A DNA stretch of 64,000 nucleotides from Bradyrhizobium sp. CCGUVB1N3. Its GTDB lineage: Bacteria > Pseudomonadota > Alphaproteobacteria > Rhizobiales > Xanthobacteraceae. Below are positions 35,131 through 43,432 of the stretch, piece by piece. A program made the translations under genes and the position numbers. Every line of letters starts with the position of its first letter. Positions within the stretch are counted from its first letter, which is position 1. Location: assembly GCF_024199925.1 (NCBI RefSeq), contig NZ_JANADR010000001.1, positions 9,799,501 to 9,863,500 on the forward strand. The letters are read 5' to 3'. The notes under the pieces were generated by a model that saw only the letters and a program-made list of their open reading frames with translations, had not been told where the DNA came from and did no database searches.

Positions 35131-36535
35131 TCTCCGTTTCGTTTTGGCTGGCGATATCGCCAGCGCTTGCCGACAGATCGTCGGCGGCAAAGGGATCGTT
35201 CTCGATTTCGGCATCAACGTCGGCGGGATCGCGCCCGCCCTCGCTGATGATCTCTTGGCGCGAGCGCAGCTTGGCCGCGACCGCGAGCGTGTCGGCTTTC
35301 GCTTTCTTCAGTTCGTCGATGGCGGGCCAGCCGGGGAACAGGAAGGACGCGCCGTAGCGCTCGGGGTTGGTCTCATAGTCGGGTGCGCGCATGCGACCGC
35401 TCAGCACTTCGAGCAGCACCAGCCGGTCCCAGATCGGGTTCAGGAGCTGGGCCACGATATGGTTCTGCTGAATGGCCTTGATACGACGCTGGAACGTCGC
35501 CAAGCCGAGCTTGCCAGCGGAAAAGTTGATCGCGCCGAAGTCGCCCGTTGCCATGAACGCGGGCACGCCAGCGCCCGCGCAGACCAAGCGCTCGATATGA
35601 GACAAGACTTCCGCGACCGTGTTCATTTCGGAGGTCGGCGGAAAGCTGACATCAGCGCCGGGCGGCAGACGCAGGGTCGCGCCGGGTTCGAGGTAGAGCG
35701 ATGCCGGATCAGTGGTCTGATCAAACGGAAAATTGCCCTCGGGGTCGCGGACCACCATTCCGACAAGGCAAGTGGTGCGCAACTTCACGACCGCCGCGTC
35801 GATGCAGTTGTCGAGTTCGAGCGCAAGCGGCGCAACCGCCGTAAACGGCGACATACCGCGCGGCGCGCCGGGAAAGCGCGGCTCGAACACATGGCAGATG
35901 TCGAGCGCCGAAATGCGGGTGGAAGGCTCGACGCTGGCCCACGGTGCATCGGGCGGCGTGGGAAGAACCCAGAAGCCAACTCGGTGGCCGGTGCCGTCGA
36001 ATTCGACACCGGCCACGATCATGGGCGTATCGCCGGTCATGCCGAGCGACGGAACGGTCTTGGAATGATCGACCTGATCGGCCGTCAACAGACGCAGCTT
36101 CAGCCGCATGGTGGCCGGATCGGTGACAAGCTGAGTGAAGCTCTCACCATCGACATAGAAGCCGCGAGCGACACGAGACAGATAGCCGCCGAGCGACATG
36201 CCGCCTTCGACGCTGCAATCCTGGAAGAACGCATTCCAGACACGCTGCAAGTGCGCGTTGGTCTCAGGATCGGGATGCATCGCGCGCACGGTGGGACCGT
36301 CGCCGACAATCGCGTTCACACCGTGCAAGATGATGCTGCTGACGAGCGCGTTGTTCTCGGCCTGATGGGCGATCTTGCGCGACGCCAGCCGACCGGCGGC
36401 GAGCTGCTGGGTGACCGGAGACGGCAGCATGTACTGCGTCGGCCAGCGGCCGGAGCCGCCGGTCACATCATAGCCGGAGAAAGCGCGGGTAAAGGCGCGA
36501 AAGGCGTTGCGAGCGCGGGTGATGATATTGGTCAT
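35117..36535 (-). CDS. Phage portal protein, lambda gpB family
   Basis: 472 residues. Lambda-type portal features: SRKIAHQAENNALVSSIILH near the N-terminus, GESFTQLVTDPATMRLKLRL, GAPRGMSPFTAVAPLALELD and TFQRRIKAIQQNHIVAQLLN. The C-terminus is acidic and disordered. It forms the dodecameric DNA-entry ring at one capsid vertex. Usual length for lambda-type portals is about 500, so this one is complete. It is coupled to the upstream HTH gene by ATGA. Confidence 0.88.
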   Translation of the reverse strand: MTNIITRARNAFRAFTRAFSGYDVTGGSGRWPTQYMLPSPVTQQLAAGRLASRKIAHQAENNALVSSIILHGVNAIVGDGPTVRAMHPDPETNAHLQRVWNAFFQDCSVEGGMSLGGYLSRVARGFYVDGESFTQLVTDPATMRLKLRLLTADQVDHSKTVPSLGMTGDTPMIVAGVEFDGTGHRVGFWVLPTPPDAPWASVEPSTRISALDICHVFEPRFPGAPRGMSPFTAVAPLALELDNCIDAAVVKLRTTCLVGMVVRDPEGNFPFDQTTDPASLYLEPGATLRLPPGADVSFPPTSEMNTVAEVLSHIERLVCAGAGVPAFMATGDFGAINFSAGKLGLATFQRRIKAIQQNHIVAQLLNPIWDRLVLLEVLSGRMRAPDYETNPERYGASFLFPGWPAIDELKKAKADTLAVAAKLRSRQEIISEGGRDPADVDAEIENDPFAADDLSASAGDIASQNETENENA

Positions 36536-36996
36536 TTGCGATCAATCGAGATGTTGAGGGCCTTGAGCACGTGATCAATGACGGCCGTCAGATCGATCAC
36601 GATCATGACGCCGCCTGCCTTGCTCAACATGCTGCGGAAATCTTCGTGTTCGAGGAAGTAGATGTCCGGCTTCTCGTTGCCGTCTTTCGCGTCCCAACGA
36701 AAGCCAAGCACGCTGCTGACGGTTTCGCCGCTCAGGAGCGCAAAGATTTGCAAGCGCACAAAATCGTCGTTGGCGGCCATGATCGCGCCTTTGGCGCTGA
36801 TACCGGCGTCGGTGAGCAACTTGACCGCGCGCGCCACGCAGGCGTCGGCCAAGGAAAGGCGCTTCTCCACCTTGGTGCGCGTCACGGTGTCCGCAAACAG
36901 GTTGAGGCGATTGCGCCACGCGTCGAGTGTCGGGCGCGGGCAACCGACCGCGTCGGCGACCTCCGGAATGGGAAACTGGGGAGCTGCGAAGTCCAT
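36532..36996 (-). CDS. HTH protein in the small-terminase position
   Basis: 154 residues. The N-terminus FPIPEVADAVGCPRPTLDAW is a MerR/Nu1-like winged helix. The remainder is mixed alpha/beta with LSLADACVARAVKLL and a C-terminal helix. It sits immediately upstream of the portal (ATGA overlap), where phages carry TerS followed by TerL. TerL is absent. It may redirect a helper phage's packaging, or be a regulator acting at the adjacent operator 37003-37041. Confidence 0.6.
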   Translation of the reverse strand: MDFAAPQFPIPEVADAVGCPRPTLDAWRNRLNLFADTVTRTKVEKRLSLADACVARAVKLLTDAGISAKGAIMAANDDFVRLQIFALLSGETVSSVLGFRWDAKDGNEKPDIYFLEHEDFRSMLSKAGGVMIVIDLTAVIDHVLKALNISIDRK

Positions 36997-37002
36997 GACG
37001 GC

Positions 37003-37041
37003 TAATGTACTTGCATTATCTCGTATAATGCAAGTACATTA
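37003..37041. promoter_or_regulatory. Operator-like inverted repeat between divergent modules
   Basis: Two perfect 16-base arms (37003-37018 and 37026-37041, TAATGTACTTGCATTA and its complement) are separated by seven bases. They sit in the 59 bp gap between the leftward structural operon and the rightward replication operon. A TATAAT hexamer (37024-37029) overlaps the right arm. The arrangement suits a single repressor that switches both operons. Confidence 0.75.
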
Positions 37042-37055
37042 AATGCGATTTACGC

Positions 37056-37538
37056 ATGAAAAACCCGCCTACGGTTGAGGGACCGGAAGCGGGCCAAAGA
37101 GGAAAATCACCTGTGGAAACAGCAGTATACGACACCAGCCGGGAAGTGTCCACCACCGGACCGGTGAAGGTCGGCGACTACTGGGCCTGTTCAGCCGGGT
37201 TCTCGACCGAGGACTTCGGCGATCCGGTCCCGGACGACGTCCAGCGCAGCCAAGTGGAGATGGTCAAATCGATCTTTGCTCGTTGTCGCCCGACGCGCAC
37301 TGTGCAGCCCGATGAGTATCTGACCATTGGTTGGCTCAAGCATGATGTCGAGCGCTTGACGCGCCATGGCTACATCTCGCGCGGCGCGGTGTTGGTCGCG
37401 GCGTCAGAGATGGGCATCAACATCATTCCCGTTTTCGGTGAGGACGGCCCGGCTGACGAAGGCTTCGCGCCGGTCACCGCTTACATCTGCATCAACCGTC
37501 GCGACGTTGATCGCTTGCTGCGCGAGGTGCGCGCATGA
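37056..37538 (+). CDS. Hypothetical protein, first gene of the replication module
   Basis: 160 residues, overlapping the helicase gene by ATGA. The N-terminal 45 residues are disordered; the C-terminal part has WLKHDVERLTRHGYISRGAV, an HTH-like or adaptor segment. No family recognised. Coupling to the helicase suggests a replication or initiation accessory protein. Confidence 0.65.
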   Translation: MKNPPTVEGPEAGQRGKSPVETAVYDTSREVSTTGPVKVGDYWACSAGFSTEDFGDPVPDDVQRSQVEMVKSIFARCRPTRTVQPDEYLTIGWLKHDVERLTRHGYISRGAVLVAASEMGINIIPVFGEDGPADEGFAPVTAYICINRRDVDRLLREVRA

Positions 37539-38920
37539 ACGAGAGCGCAGACACCGAAGAAAAGTTCTTGGCGCAACTCAAGCGCCGGACGTCGTTAATC
37601 GTGCAGTCGAATAACATGGCTCAGGTGATCGAGGAACTGATCAAGGATCACGAAACCGATCACGACATCCAATCATTTTGCGCAGCATTTCGCCGTCATA
37701 CCCCGGCCGAAATCCACAAAATGATTGCCAATGCGCGCAAGACGCTTGCGATCTCGGAGCATATGTCGCGCGGCCAGATGCGCGCAACACCGTATCGCTG
37801 GACGCCGCCAGAGCAAATTCCGATGCGGGAGTTTCTTTACGGCAAGCATCTCATCCGTGAATATGTCAGCGCCACGATTGCGCCTGGCGGCCTCGGTAAA
37901 TCGTCGCTGATCATTTCCGAAATGCTCTCGACGGTCTCGGGTCGGGCGTTGCTCGGCGTCACTTCCGAACAGCTCCGCGTCTGGTATTTCAATCTTGAAG
38001 ATCCTGCCATGGAGACGACGCGTCGCATCCAAGCCACTGCCAAATACTTCAAGCTCACGGAAAACGACATCGGCGACCGGTTGTTTATCAACCATGGCCG
38101 TGAACGCCCCCTCGTCATCGCCAAGACGGAAGGCCGTGACACCGTGATCTGCGCGCCTGTCGTTGACGCCTTGATCGCGGAGATCAAGGCGCGCGGCATC
38201 GACGTTGTGATCGTCGATCCGTTTATTTCGTCGCATAAGGTTCCTGAGAACGACAACAATGCCATCGATATGGTGGTGAAGGAATGGGGCAAAGTCGCCG
38301 ACCAGGGTAATTGCGCTGTTGAGCTCGTCCATCACGTTCGGAAGGGCGAACAAGAGGTCACGGTGCAAAGCGCGCGCGGCGGCGTCGCTTTGACTGATGG
38401 TTGTCGCTCGGTTCGCGTGCTCAATCGGATGACCGAGGCCGAAGCCAAGAATGCAGGCGTCGATCAGCATCGGTCGTATTTCACAGCCTATGCCGACAAG
38501 GCCAACCTGACCAAGCCAGCCGACAAGCGGGATTGGTTCAAGCTGGTTTCGGTCGATCTCGACAATAACCCGCTGAACCGTCTCAGCGGCAACCCGTTCG
38601 GTGATCTGAACGGCGACGATATCGGTGTAGCGACCCGGTGGGAATGGCCGGACTTGCTGGCTGGGGTCACCGGATCGGACTTCGAGCGGTGCGCTCAGGC
38701 GATCAAGGCAGGCCAATGGCGCGCCGACCAGCGGGCGAATAGCTGGGTTGGCATCGCGATTGCCAAAACAATGGGCCTCAGCCTTGCCGACAAGAAAGAC
38801 CGCGCCAAGGTCGTTGCGTTGATCAAGACGTGGCGTGAAACCGGCGCTTTGATCGAGGTCGAGAAGCAGGCCGCGAACCGGCAGATGAAGAAGTTCATCG
38901 AGGTGGCCGACGACGACTGA
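37535..38920 (+). CDS. RepA-like replicative helicase/ATPase (AAA_25 family)
   Basis: 461 residues. An N-terminal region of about 90 residues precedes a hexameric RecA-fold helicase domain: Walker A is TIAPGGLGKSSLIISEML (about residue 118), Walker B is GIDVVIVDPFISSHKV, sensor His lies in VELVHHVRKG, and the tail segment VQSARGGVALTDGCRSVRVL is typical of RepA/RSF1010-type ATPases. The C-terminal 100 residues form a winged-helix-like region. It is followed directly by an iteron-rich segment, as expected for an autonomous replication module. Confidence 0.82.
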   Translation: MNESADTEEKFLAQLKRRTSLIVQSNNMAQVIEELIKDHETDHDIQSFCAAFRRHTPAEIHKMIANARKTLAISEHMSRGQMRATPYRWTPPEQIPMREFLYGKHLIREYVSATIAPGGLGKSSLIISEMLSTVSGRALLGVTSEQLRVWYFNLEDPAMETTRRIQATAKYFKLTENDIGDRLFINHGRERPLVIAKTEGRDTVICAPVVDALIAEIKARGIDVVIVDPFISSHKVPENDNNAIDMVVKEWGKVADQGNCAVELVHHVRKGEQEVTVQSARGGVALTDGCRSVRVLNRMTEAEAKNAGVDQHRSYFTAYADKANLTKPADKRDWFKLVSVDLDNNPLNRLSGNPFGDLNGDDIGVATRWEWPDLLAGVTGSDFERCAQAIKAGQWRADQRANSWVGIAIAKTMGLSLADKKDRAKVVALIKTWRETGALIEVEKQAANRQMKKFIEVADDD

Positions 38921-38929
38921 GGGATGCTG

Positions 38930-39115
38930 ATTGCTCCAGTTGCTCTAGTTGGCCGGAGCAGAACTGGAGCAAGTGGAACAACTGATCTGCTCCGCTCCAG
39001 TTAAATCCCTTTAGGGATTAACTGGAAGTGGAGCAGCCGAGGATCGGTCGGAATGACTGGAGCAGATCGGGGGGCGTCGGGATGAAGCGCCAAGGTGCGT
39101 CGGGGAACTGGACCC
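38930..39115. repeat. Iteron cluster, candidate replication origin of Element I
   Basis: About eight copies of ACTGGAGCA or its complement TGCTCCAGT (some with one mismatch) occur between 38932 and 39064 in both orientations, with a partial copy near 39107. They surround an AT-richer dyad, CAGTTAAATCCC ... GGGATTAACTG (38998-39023). The block lies immediately downstream of the helicase gene. Repeats plus dyad plus helicase is the layout of satellite and plasmid origins. Confidence 0.65.
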
Positions 39116-39211
39116 TTTGGGTCGCGAAGTTATGATGGTAGGCTCTCTGAGCATGTGACTTCAGGCCACCATTAGGCCCCCGCCACATTTTGGCGGCCTA
39201 GTTTCTGGGGG

Positions 39212-39436
39212 GTGACAGTGACAGTGAAGCAGCGAGTATTCGATCTAATCGTTGCGCGGCCCGACCTCACCGAGGCGGAAATTGCCGAGCGCCTGTTTGG
39301 AGGAAGTGGGTATCAGCAGAGGGTCAACCCAGTTTGCCGAGAGTTGGTGCGCGAACTGTGGGTTGAGCGTCGGGGTAGTGGCGGGCCGGGCGATCCGTTC
39401 CGCTACCGCCGCCGTCGAATCTTGCGAGCCGGGTGA
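39212..39436 (+). CDS. Small winged-helix DNA-binding protein
   Basis: 74 residues from GTG 39212. VKQRVFDLIVARPDLTEAEI followed by AERLFGGSGYQQRVNPVCRE is a compact winged helix with a basic C-terminus (RYRRRRILRAG). Its stop overlaps the next start (GTGA). It may be the element's regulator or an iteron-binding protein. Confidence 0.65.
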   Translation: MTVTVKQRVFDLIVARPDLTEAEIAERLFGGSGYQQRVNPVCRELVRELWVERRGSGGPGDPFRYRRRRILRAG

Positions 39437-39822
39437 GCCAGACCGTGGCAAATTCAATGCCGCGCCTTCCGAACCCCAATCCCGTTCGTCCCGGTCCCGG
39501 TCCTGCACAGCGACTGCGCAGCTTGCAGCGTCGTTTCCGTGCGGTATCGGCGCGCCATGATCGCACCAGTAAGCTGCGGTGGGCTATGACGGCATTGATC
39601 GCAATCGCTGCGATTTTGGTTGCCTATCCGGCTATTGGGCTCCTTGTTTCGAGTTCTTGGCCGATCACGACAACGCTCAGACATATTGCGTCCGCCCCCA
39701 ACTGTGATTTTGCCCGCTTGGTCGGCTTGGCACCCGCTAGACGGGGGGAGCCCGGCTATTGGAAACACCACGACCGCGACGGGGATGGAATTGCTTGCGA
39801 GCCGTGGATGCGCCGCTCGTGA
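39433..39822 (+). CDS. Membrane-anchored excalibur-domain protein
   Basis: 129 residues from GTG 39433. One membrane helix (about residues 50-72, MTALIAIAAILVAYPAIGLL). The C-terminal excalibur Ca2+-binding motif is APNCDFARLVGLAPARRGEP followed by HHDRDGDGIACEPW (D-x-D-x-D-G). Topology places the Ca2+ site outside the cytoplasm. Such domains often accompany nucleases or surface proteins; none is fused here. Confidence 0.75.
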   Translation: MSQTVANSMPRLPNPNPVRPGPGPAQRLRSLQRRFRAVSARHDRTSKLRWAMTALIAIAAILVAYPAIGLLVSSSWPITTTLRHIASAPNCDFARLVGLAPARRGEPGYWKHHDRDGDGIACEPWMRRS

Positions 39823-39922
39823 CGCCCAAGTTCACAAGTCGGTGAGAGCCTTTGATGGAATTCTTCGGCGACTGTATTAATAGGGGCAGCAATGGTGCTG
39901 CGCTTCAAGACAGGAGCGCCAC

Positions 39923-40084
39923 ATGGCGACGAGAGCCAGCTACGAGGAAAAGTACGGGGCAAATGCTCACACTGTCCTGTCCAGCAAGAACCAAGTGGCG
40001 GCGGCTGGAAGATGGGATGACGAAGAAAAGATCAGCGCCGAACGTGCCCGCCATTACAAGCTAATGGAAAGCCTGCCCAAATAG
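39923..40084 (+). CDS. 53-residue hypothetical protein
   Basis: ATG 39923 with GGAG eight bases upstream. MATRASYEEKYGANAHTVLS ... KISAERARHYKLMESLPK is a charged, helical product. It is short, but has a good ribosome site and typical coding composition. Confidence 0.5.
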   Translation: MATRASYEEKYGANAHTVLSSKNQVAAAGRWDDEEKISAERARHYKLMESLPK

Positions 40085-40284
40085 ACGGACTGCCAGATTG
40101 TCAGCGCGGCCCCGGCAAGGGGCCGCGCCGCTTCCGTGGCGTGGGTCCTCTGCCACAACAACAAATGCGGTTGCGGCCGCAGCCCCCGGTAGGGCTAGGC
40201 CCAGAAATTTCCAAGAGGGTTGAGGTTTAAATTCCCAGGTAACGTGGTGGATCAGAAATCCCCGTAACTGTGCCGTCACAGCGG

Positions 40285-41226
40285 TTACCCGAACCAGATT
40301 TTGTATACCATCTCTCTTTCAGTGGTTCCGGCGAGCGCGTCGCGACCTTCAATCGCCATCAGCCGTTCATCAAGGGAAAGCAAGCTAATTGGCGTTTGAT
40401 AAAGCCCCGGCGGCCAAGGCACCTCAATCAATCGTCCCATAGCCTTGATTATCCACGACACGTACGTAGGCCCATCACCATCGACTGTTTCGAAGCCGCG
40501 CGAAACGATGCCCATTAGGAGACCGTGCTTGTCGATTGCTGCGCCTCCACTCATGCCGCCGAGCGAGCCGCAGTTCAGTTCAATCACCGGATAGGGCATC
40601 AATACTCGATCTCTCTTAGGGTAGACGGCTGTAACAGTTCCGACCGATGTCAACATATGACCAGCAAATTGGTCGCCCCCGGGCTCTTCCACGAGCGTTT
40701 CGCTGCGAAATCCTACGATATGCAGCTCCTCTCCGTTCTTCGGCGCGCGGGTAGTTAAGCCCATCCGAGAGTACTGTCGGTCTTCTGGAATTTTTGAGGA
40801 TGCTGCTAACGATAGCAGCGTTATGTCGTCGTCTTCACAATAGGAGAACTTTACAACTCTCCAAAGCTCCAGCGTCGTTCCTCTAACACCTAGACAATAA
40901 GGAACAACCGCCCCTTTCTGTAAGTCATCGAGATCGTCCGAGAAAATGTGGCTCGCCGTGATCGCAATGCCCGGGGCAACCATCACGGCGGTGCCTGTCA
41001 TTCTGCTCGAATTGGCTGACTTCAGGACAACACCGAGGATGGCCCCATCAAAGAACTCCCAATTGTTGACCGATTGGGGGCGACTATTCGCGTTGGAGCC
41101 TCCGAAAGAAATCAAACTGAAGGTTACGCTGGCCCCTACCGGCTGATCCCTCAACGGGTCAGATGAGACTACACCGCTTGCCGATTTTCCGACTTGGTCC
41201 GAGAGCGGCTTTTCTGGATGTGACAT
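40285..41226 (-). CDS. Trypsin-like serine protease (Element I cargo)
   Basis: 313 residues, no signal peptide, so probably cytoplasmic. Catalytic triad visible: His in VAPGIAITASHIF (about residue 93), Asp in YCEDDDITLLSL (about 133) and Ser in CGSLGGMSGGAAID (about 225). It lacks PDZ domains and other partners. Cytoplasmic trypsin-like proteases occur in bacterial defence systems, so a defence or superinfection role is plausible but unproven. It lies alone on the minus strand between plus-strand satellite genes, as cargo usually does. Confidence 0.75.
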   Translation of the reverse strand: MSHPEKPLSDQVGKSASGVVSSDPLRDQPVGASVTFSLISFGGSNANSRPQSVNNWEFFDGAILGVVLKSANSSRMTGTAVMVAPGIAITASHIFSDDLDDLQKGAVVPYCLGVRGTTLELWRVVKFSYCEDDDITLLSLAASSKIPEDRQYSRMGLTTRAPKNGEELHIVGFRSETLVEEPGGDQFAGHMLTSVGTVTAVYPKRDRVLMPYPVIELNCGSLGGMSGGAAIDKHGLLMGIVSRGFETVDGDGPTYVSWIIKAMGRLIEVPWPPGLYQTPISLLSLDERLMAIEGRDALAGTTEREMVYKIWFG

Positions 41227-41374
41227 GGTGCTTCAAATTCCGCCCACGATGCTTAGAGGCCAAGTTGAGAACTCCTTGTGGATGTTCTCAAAGTGCAAGT
41301 CGCGAAGTCTTTACTGGCTTTTGATACGATCCTACAACCACGGCGCGAGGGATTAAAACGAACAGGATGTGGAT

Positions 41375-41614
41375 ATGGCTTGCGAAGACTTGGTAGCTGG
41401 ATGTTTTGCGGGGGACTTAGCGCCGTTCGGCGTTCATCCCCTCGATGAGGAGCGCGCGCTAGAGTACATGATCTGCTGTAGAAAAAATCAGATGAGCTGG
41501 GCGCAAGCGGCCGAGCAGATAACGAACTACCTTCAAGGCAAGGGCTGTACGCCGGAGCGAATTGTTTCCGATTTGGAAATGGCCCGCCAGAAGCTCCAGC
41601 CTTGGCTGGATTAA
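41375..41614 (+). CDS. Hypothetical small protein
   Basis: 79 residues from ATG 41375 (MACEDLVAGCFAGDLAPFGV); a GTG at 41369 is the alternative. A C-terminal helix (CTPERIVSDLEMARQKLQPW) dominates. No family recognised. Confidence 0.5.
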   Translation: MACEDLVAGCFAGDLAPFGVHPLDEERALEYMICCRKNQMSWAQAAEQITNYLQGKGCTPERIVSDLEMARQKLQPWLD

Positions 41615-41739
41615 CAACGTAGTGCGATCACATTGCGAGCTTAATGACGGCCGCATCGTCCTGCCAGCCTAGGGCCAGAAAGTTTCATCAATCCCTGAAG
41701 CGGCGGCCCGGCCGCCGCCCTTCTCATCGCGCTCCAATT

Positions 41740-42180
41740 TCAATTTTTACGCTCCAAACGATAGTGCTGGTTCACTTCAGCATTTCTGCATCCACCAAAA
41801 TCGCAGTGGCACTCGACGAGTTTATCGCGGTCATCAGTGACCCACGCTCGAAAGCCGTTCAGACCAAGCGGGTTCACGGGTCGGACGTGGTTGTGAACTA
41901 AGAAATGATCGGCGGGAAGTTTGGTCGCGGGGAGAAAATCGCCGCAATAAACTGCGTGCTTCGTCGGGCCGGTATATGTTTCCAGCTCTTTAGCGCTAGG
42001 CGGTGCGCCCCATGCACTTTCGAATAATCGGTGATAGCGCTCACGCTCAACAACCCATGTGACCTGATCATCTTCAACGTGAAGTAAGTGGCGTTTGAGG
42101 CGCTTGATCCGGTGTTCGAGAGGGAGTCCTCGCGTTTGAGCGAATGCGGCGAGTACTTGGGCTTCAGTTGGGCGCGACAT
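41740..42180 (-). CDS. Hypothetical protein with Cys/His-rich C-terminus
   Basis: 146 residues. Helical N-terminus (EHRIKRLKRHLLHVEDDQVT), then HFLVHNHVRPVNPLGLNGFR and VECHCDFGGCRNAEVNQHYR. The Cys and His groups could bind a metal, but no HNH motif can be assigned. Function unknown. Confidence 0.6.
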   Translation of the reverse strand: MSRPTEAQVLAAFAQTRGLPLEHRIKRLKRHLLHVEDDQVTWVVERERYHRLFESAWGAPPSAKELETYTGPTKHAVYCGDFLPATKLPADHFLVHNHVRPVNPLGLNGFRAWVTDDRDKLVECHCDFGGCRNAEVNQHYRLERKN

Positions 42181-42545
42181 TGCATCTCCTCACAGGTTGG
42201 TTGAGCGCACGATGGCGCGTCTTCTGAACTCCCGTGGGAAACCAGAAGCGTTGCGGGTCAAAACTATGCATGCCGCAGCAATGCTGCGTGCAGCTCAGTC
42301 ATGTTTGGGAAGCTGTTTCCGGCTAAAACGCCGTGAGACCGTGCTTGCCTAGGCTCGGCCGTTGAAGCGCAACGCTTCGTGATGCGCCCTGAGTGGGCGC
42401 AGTATCGAAAAGCTGCCGACGCCAGCTAAGCAGATGATCGCAGGCGAGCCAAGCGGTCCGAAACGGCCTGTGAGTTGCGGGGATAATACCCTACCTCCGC
42501 CGCACCATTAGATGCAGATGACGCGCTTACCCCGCTCGCTGCATC
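42181..42545. other. Gene-free gap in Element I
   Basis: 365 bases with no coding-like frame. Short imperfect hairpins (for example TGCATGCCGCAGCAATGCTGCGTGCA around 42269) are the only structure noticed. Confidence 0.4.
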
Positions 42546-43196
42546 TCAAACGATGTTTTTCTCCGCCGCCAAATCGGCAAATCTCTGGAGTATTTGGCGC
42601 AAATCACCCGGCTCTTTCTTTAGGTGAGGGTACACCCTGACGGCTTCTTGATCGAACTTTTGGCAGTCCGGCACATTGAGCAAATTCATAGAACGGAGAG
42701 CCGGATCGAAACAACTGAGCAATCGTTCTTGGATCATCTTAACGCGCGTTAAGCGGATTGCCTCGCTCGTATCTGGGTCTTTGGAAACAAGCTCGATTGC
42801 ATCTCTCAGAACAGAGAGACGAAAATAAAACTGTGTCACGGCAAGCAGTATCTCAGCGTCGAGCAATCCGAGCTTCCCCGCTACAGCGGGCAGCACCAGA
42901 GGGAGTGACGGCAGAAATTTGGCGTCTTCACGTTCAATCTTTCTCGCGAAGTTCCTCCATGGAACGATGTAGTCGTTCGCACATCGTGCAACTCGATCGA
43001 CGATCTCGGCATAGAGACTTGCTCTCATAGCTTCGATCTCTTTTTTCTGCCGCCTGTTATCGTGATAGGTGACGGCGCCAACGCTGATCACACCACCGAG
43101 AACCGTGCCCACCAGTCCGCTCAGGCCCGTAACGATACCTGTGGCGAAGTAGGTTGCCGCTAAAGCTGTAAGTGTGCCCCCGGCCAGAAAAGCCAT
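42546..43196 (-). CDS. Membrane-anchored hypothetical protein
   Basis: 216 residues. N-terminal hydrophobic region of about 45 residues (TALAATYFATGIVTGLSGLV, GTVLGGVISVGAVTY; one or two helices) then a helical cytoplasmic domain. It is the last gene before attR. The architecture resembles the membrane protein at 47903-48682 in Element II, though no sequence identity is obvious. Confidence 0.6.
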   Translation of the reverse strand: MAFLAGGTLTALAATYFATGIVTGLSGLVGTVLGGVISVGAVTYHDNRRQKKEIEAMRASLYAEIVDRVARCANDYIVPWRNFARKIEREDAKFLPSLPLVLPAVAGKLGLLDAEILLAVTQFYFRLSVLRDAIELVSKDPDTSEAIRLTRVKMIQERLLSCFDPALRSMNLLNVPDCQKFDQEAVRVYPHLKKEPGDLRQILQRFADLAAEKNIV

Positions 43197-43432
43197 TGTT
43201 GTGAAAAAAATGCATGTCTTGCCGATGGAAGCTAAGCTGCCTCGTCGGCGATCTAATTTCCTTCATGCTCGCGTGCCTCTGCTTGAGGGCATAGAGACTA
43301 TCATGGTCAGGCGGGGAGGGCTCATCAGCGCAGTCTGACGGTTCGGACAATCCCCGAAAGCCGTTTGCGCTCAATGAGGTAGATAGGACGAATTTGTCCG
43401 AATGGTCCTTGAAAGTATTCAGCCGCCGAAAC

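Noticed and set aside
34751-36574. 607-residue plus-strand frame
   Set aside because: Antisense to the portal and capsid genes, with no domain signature of its own.
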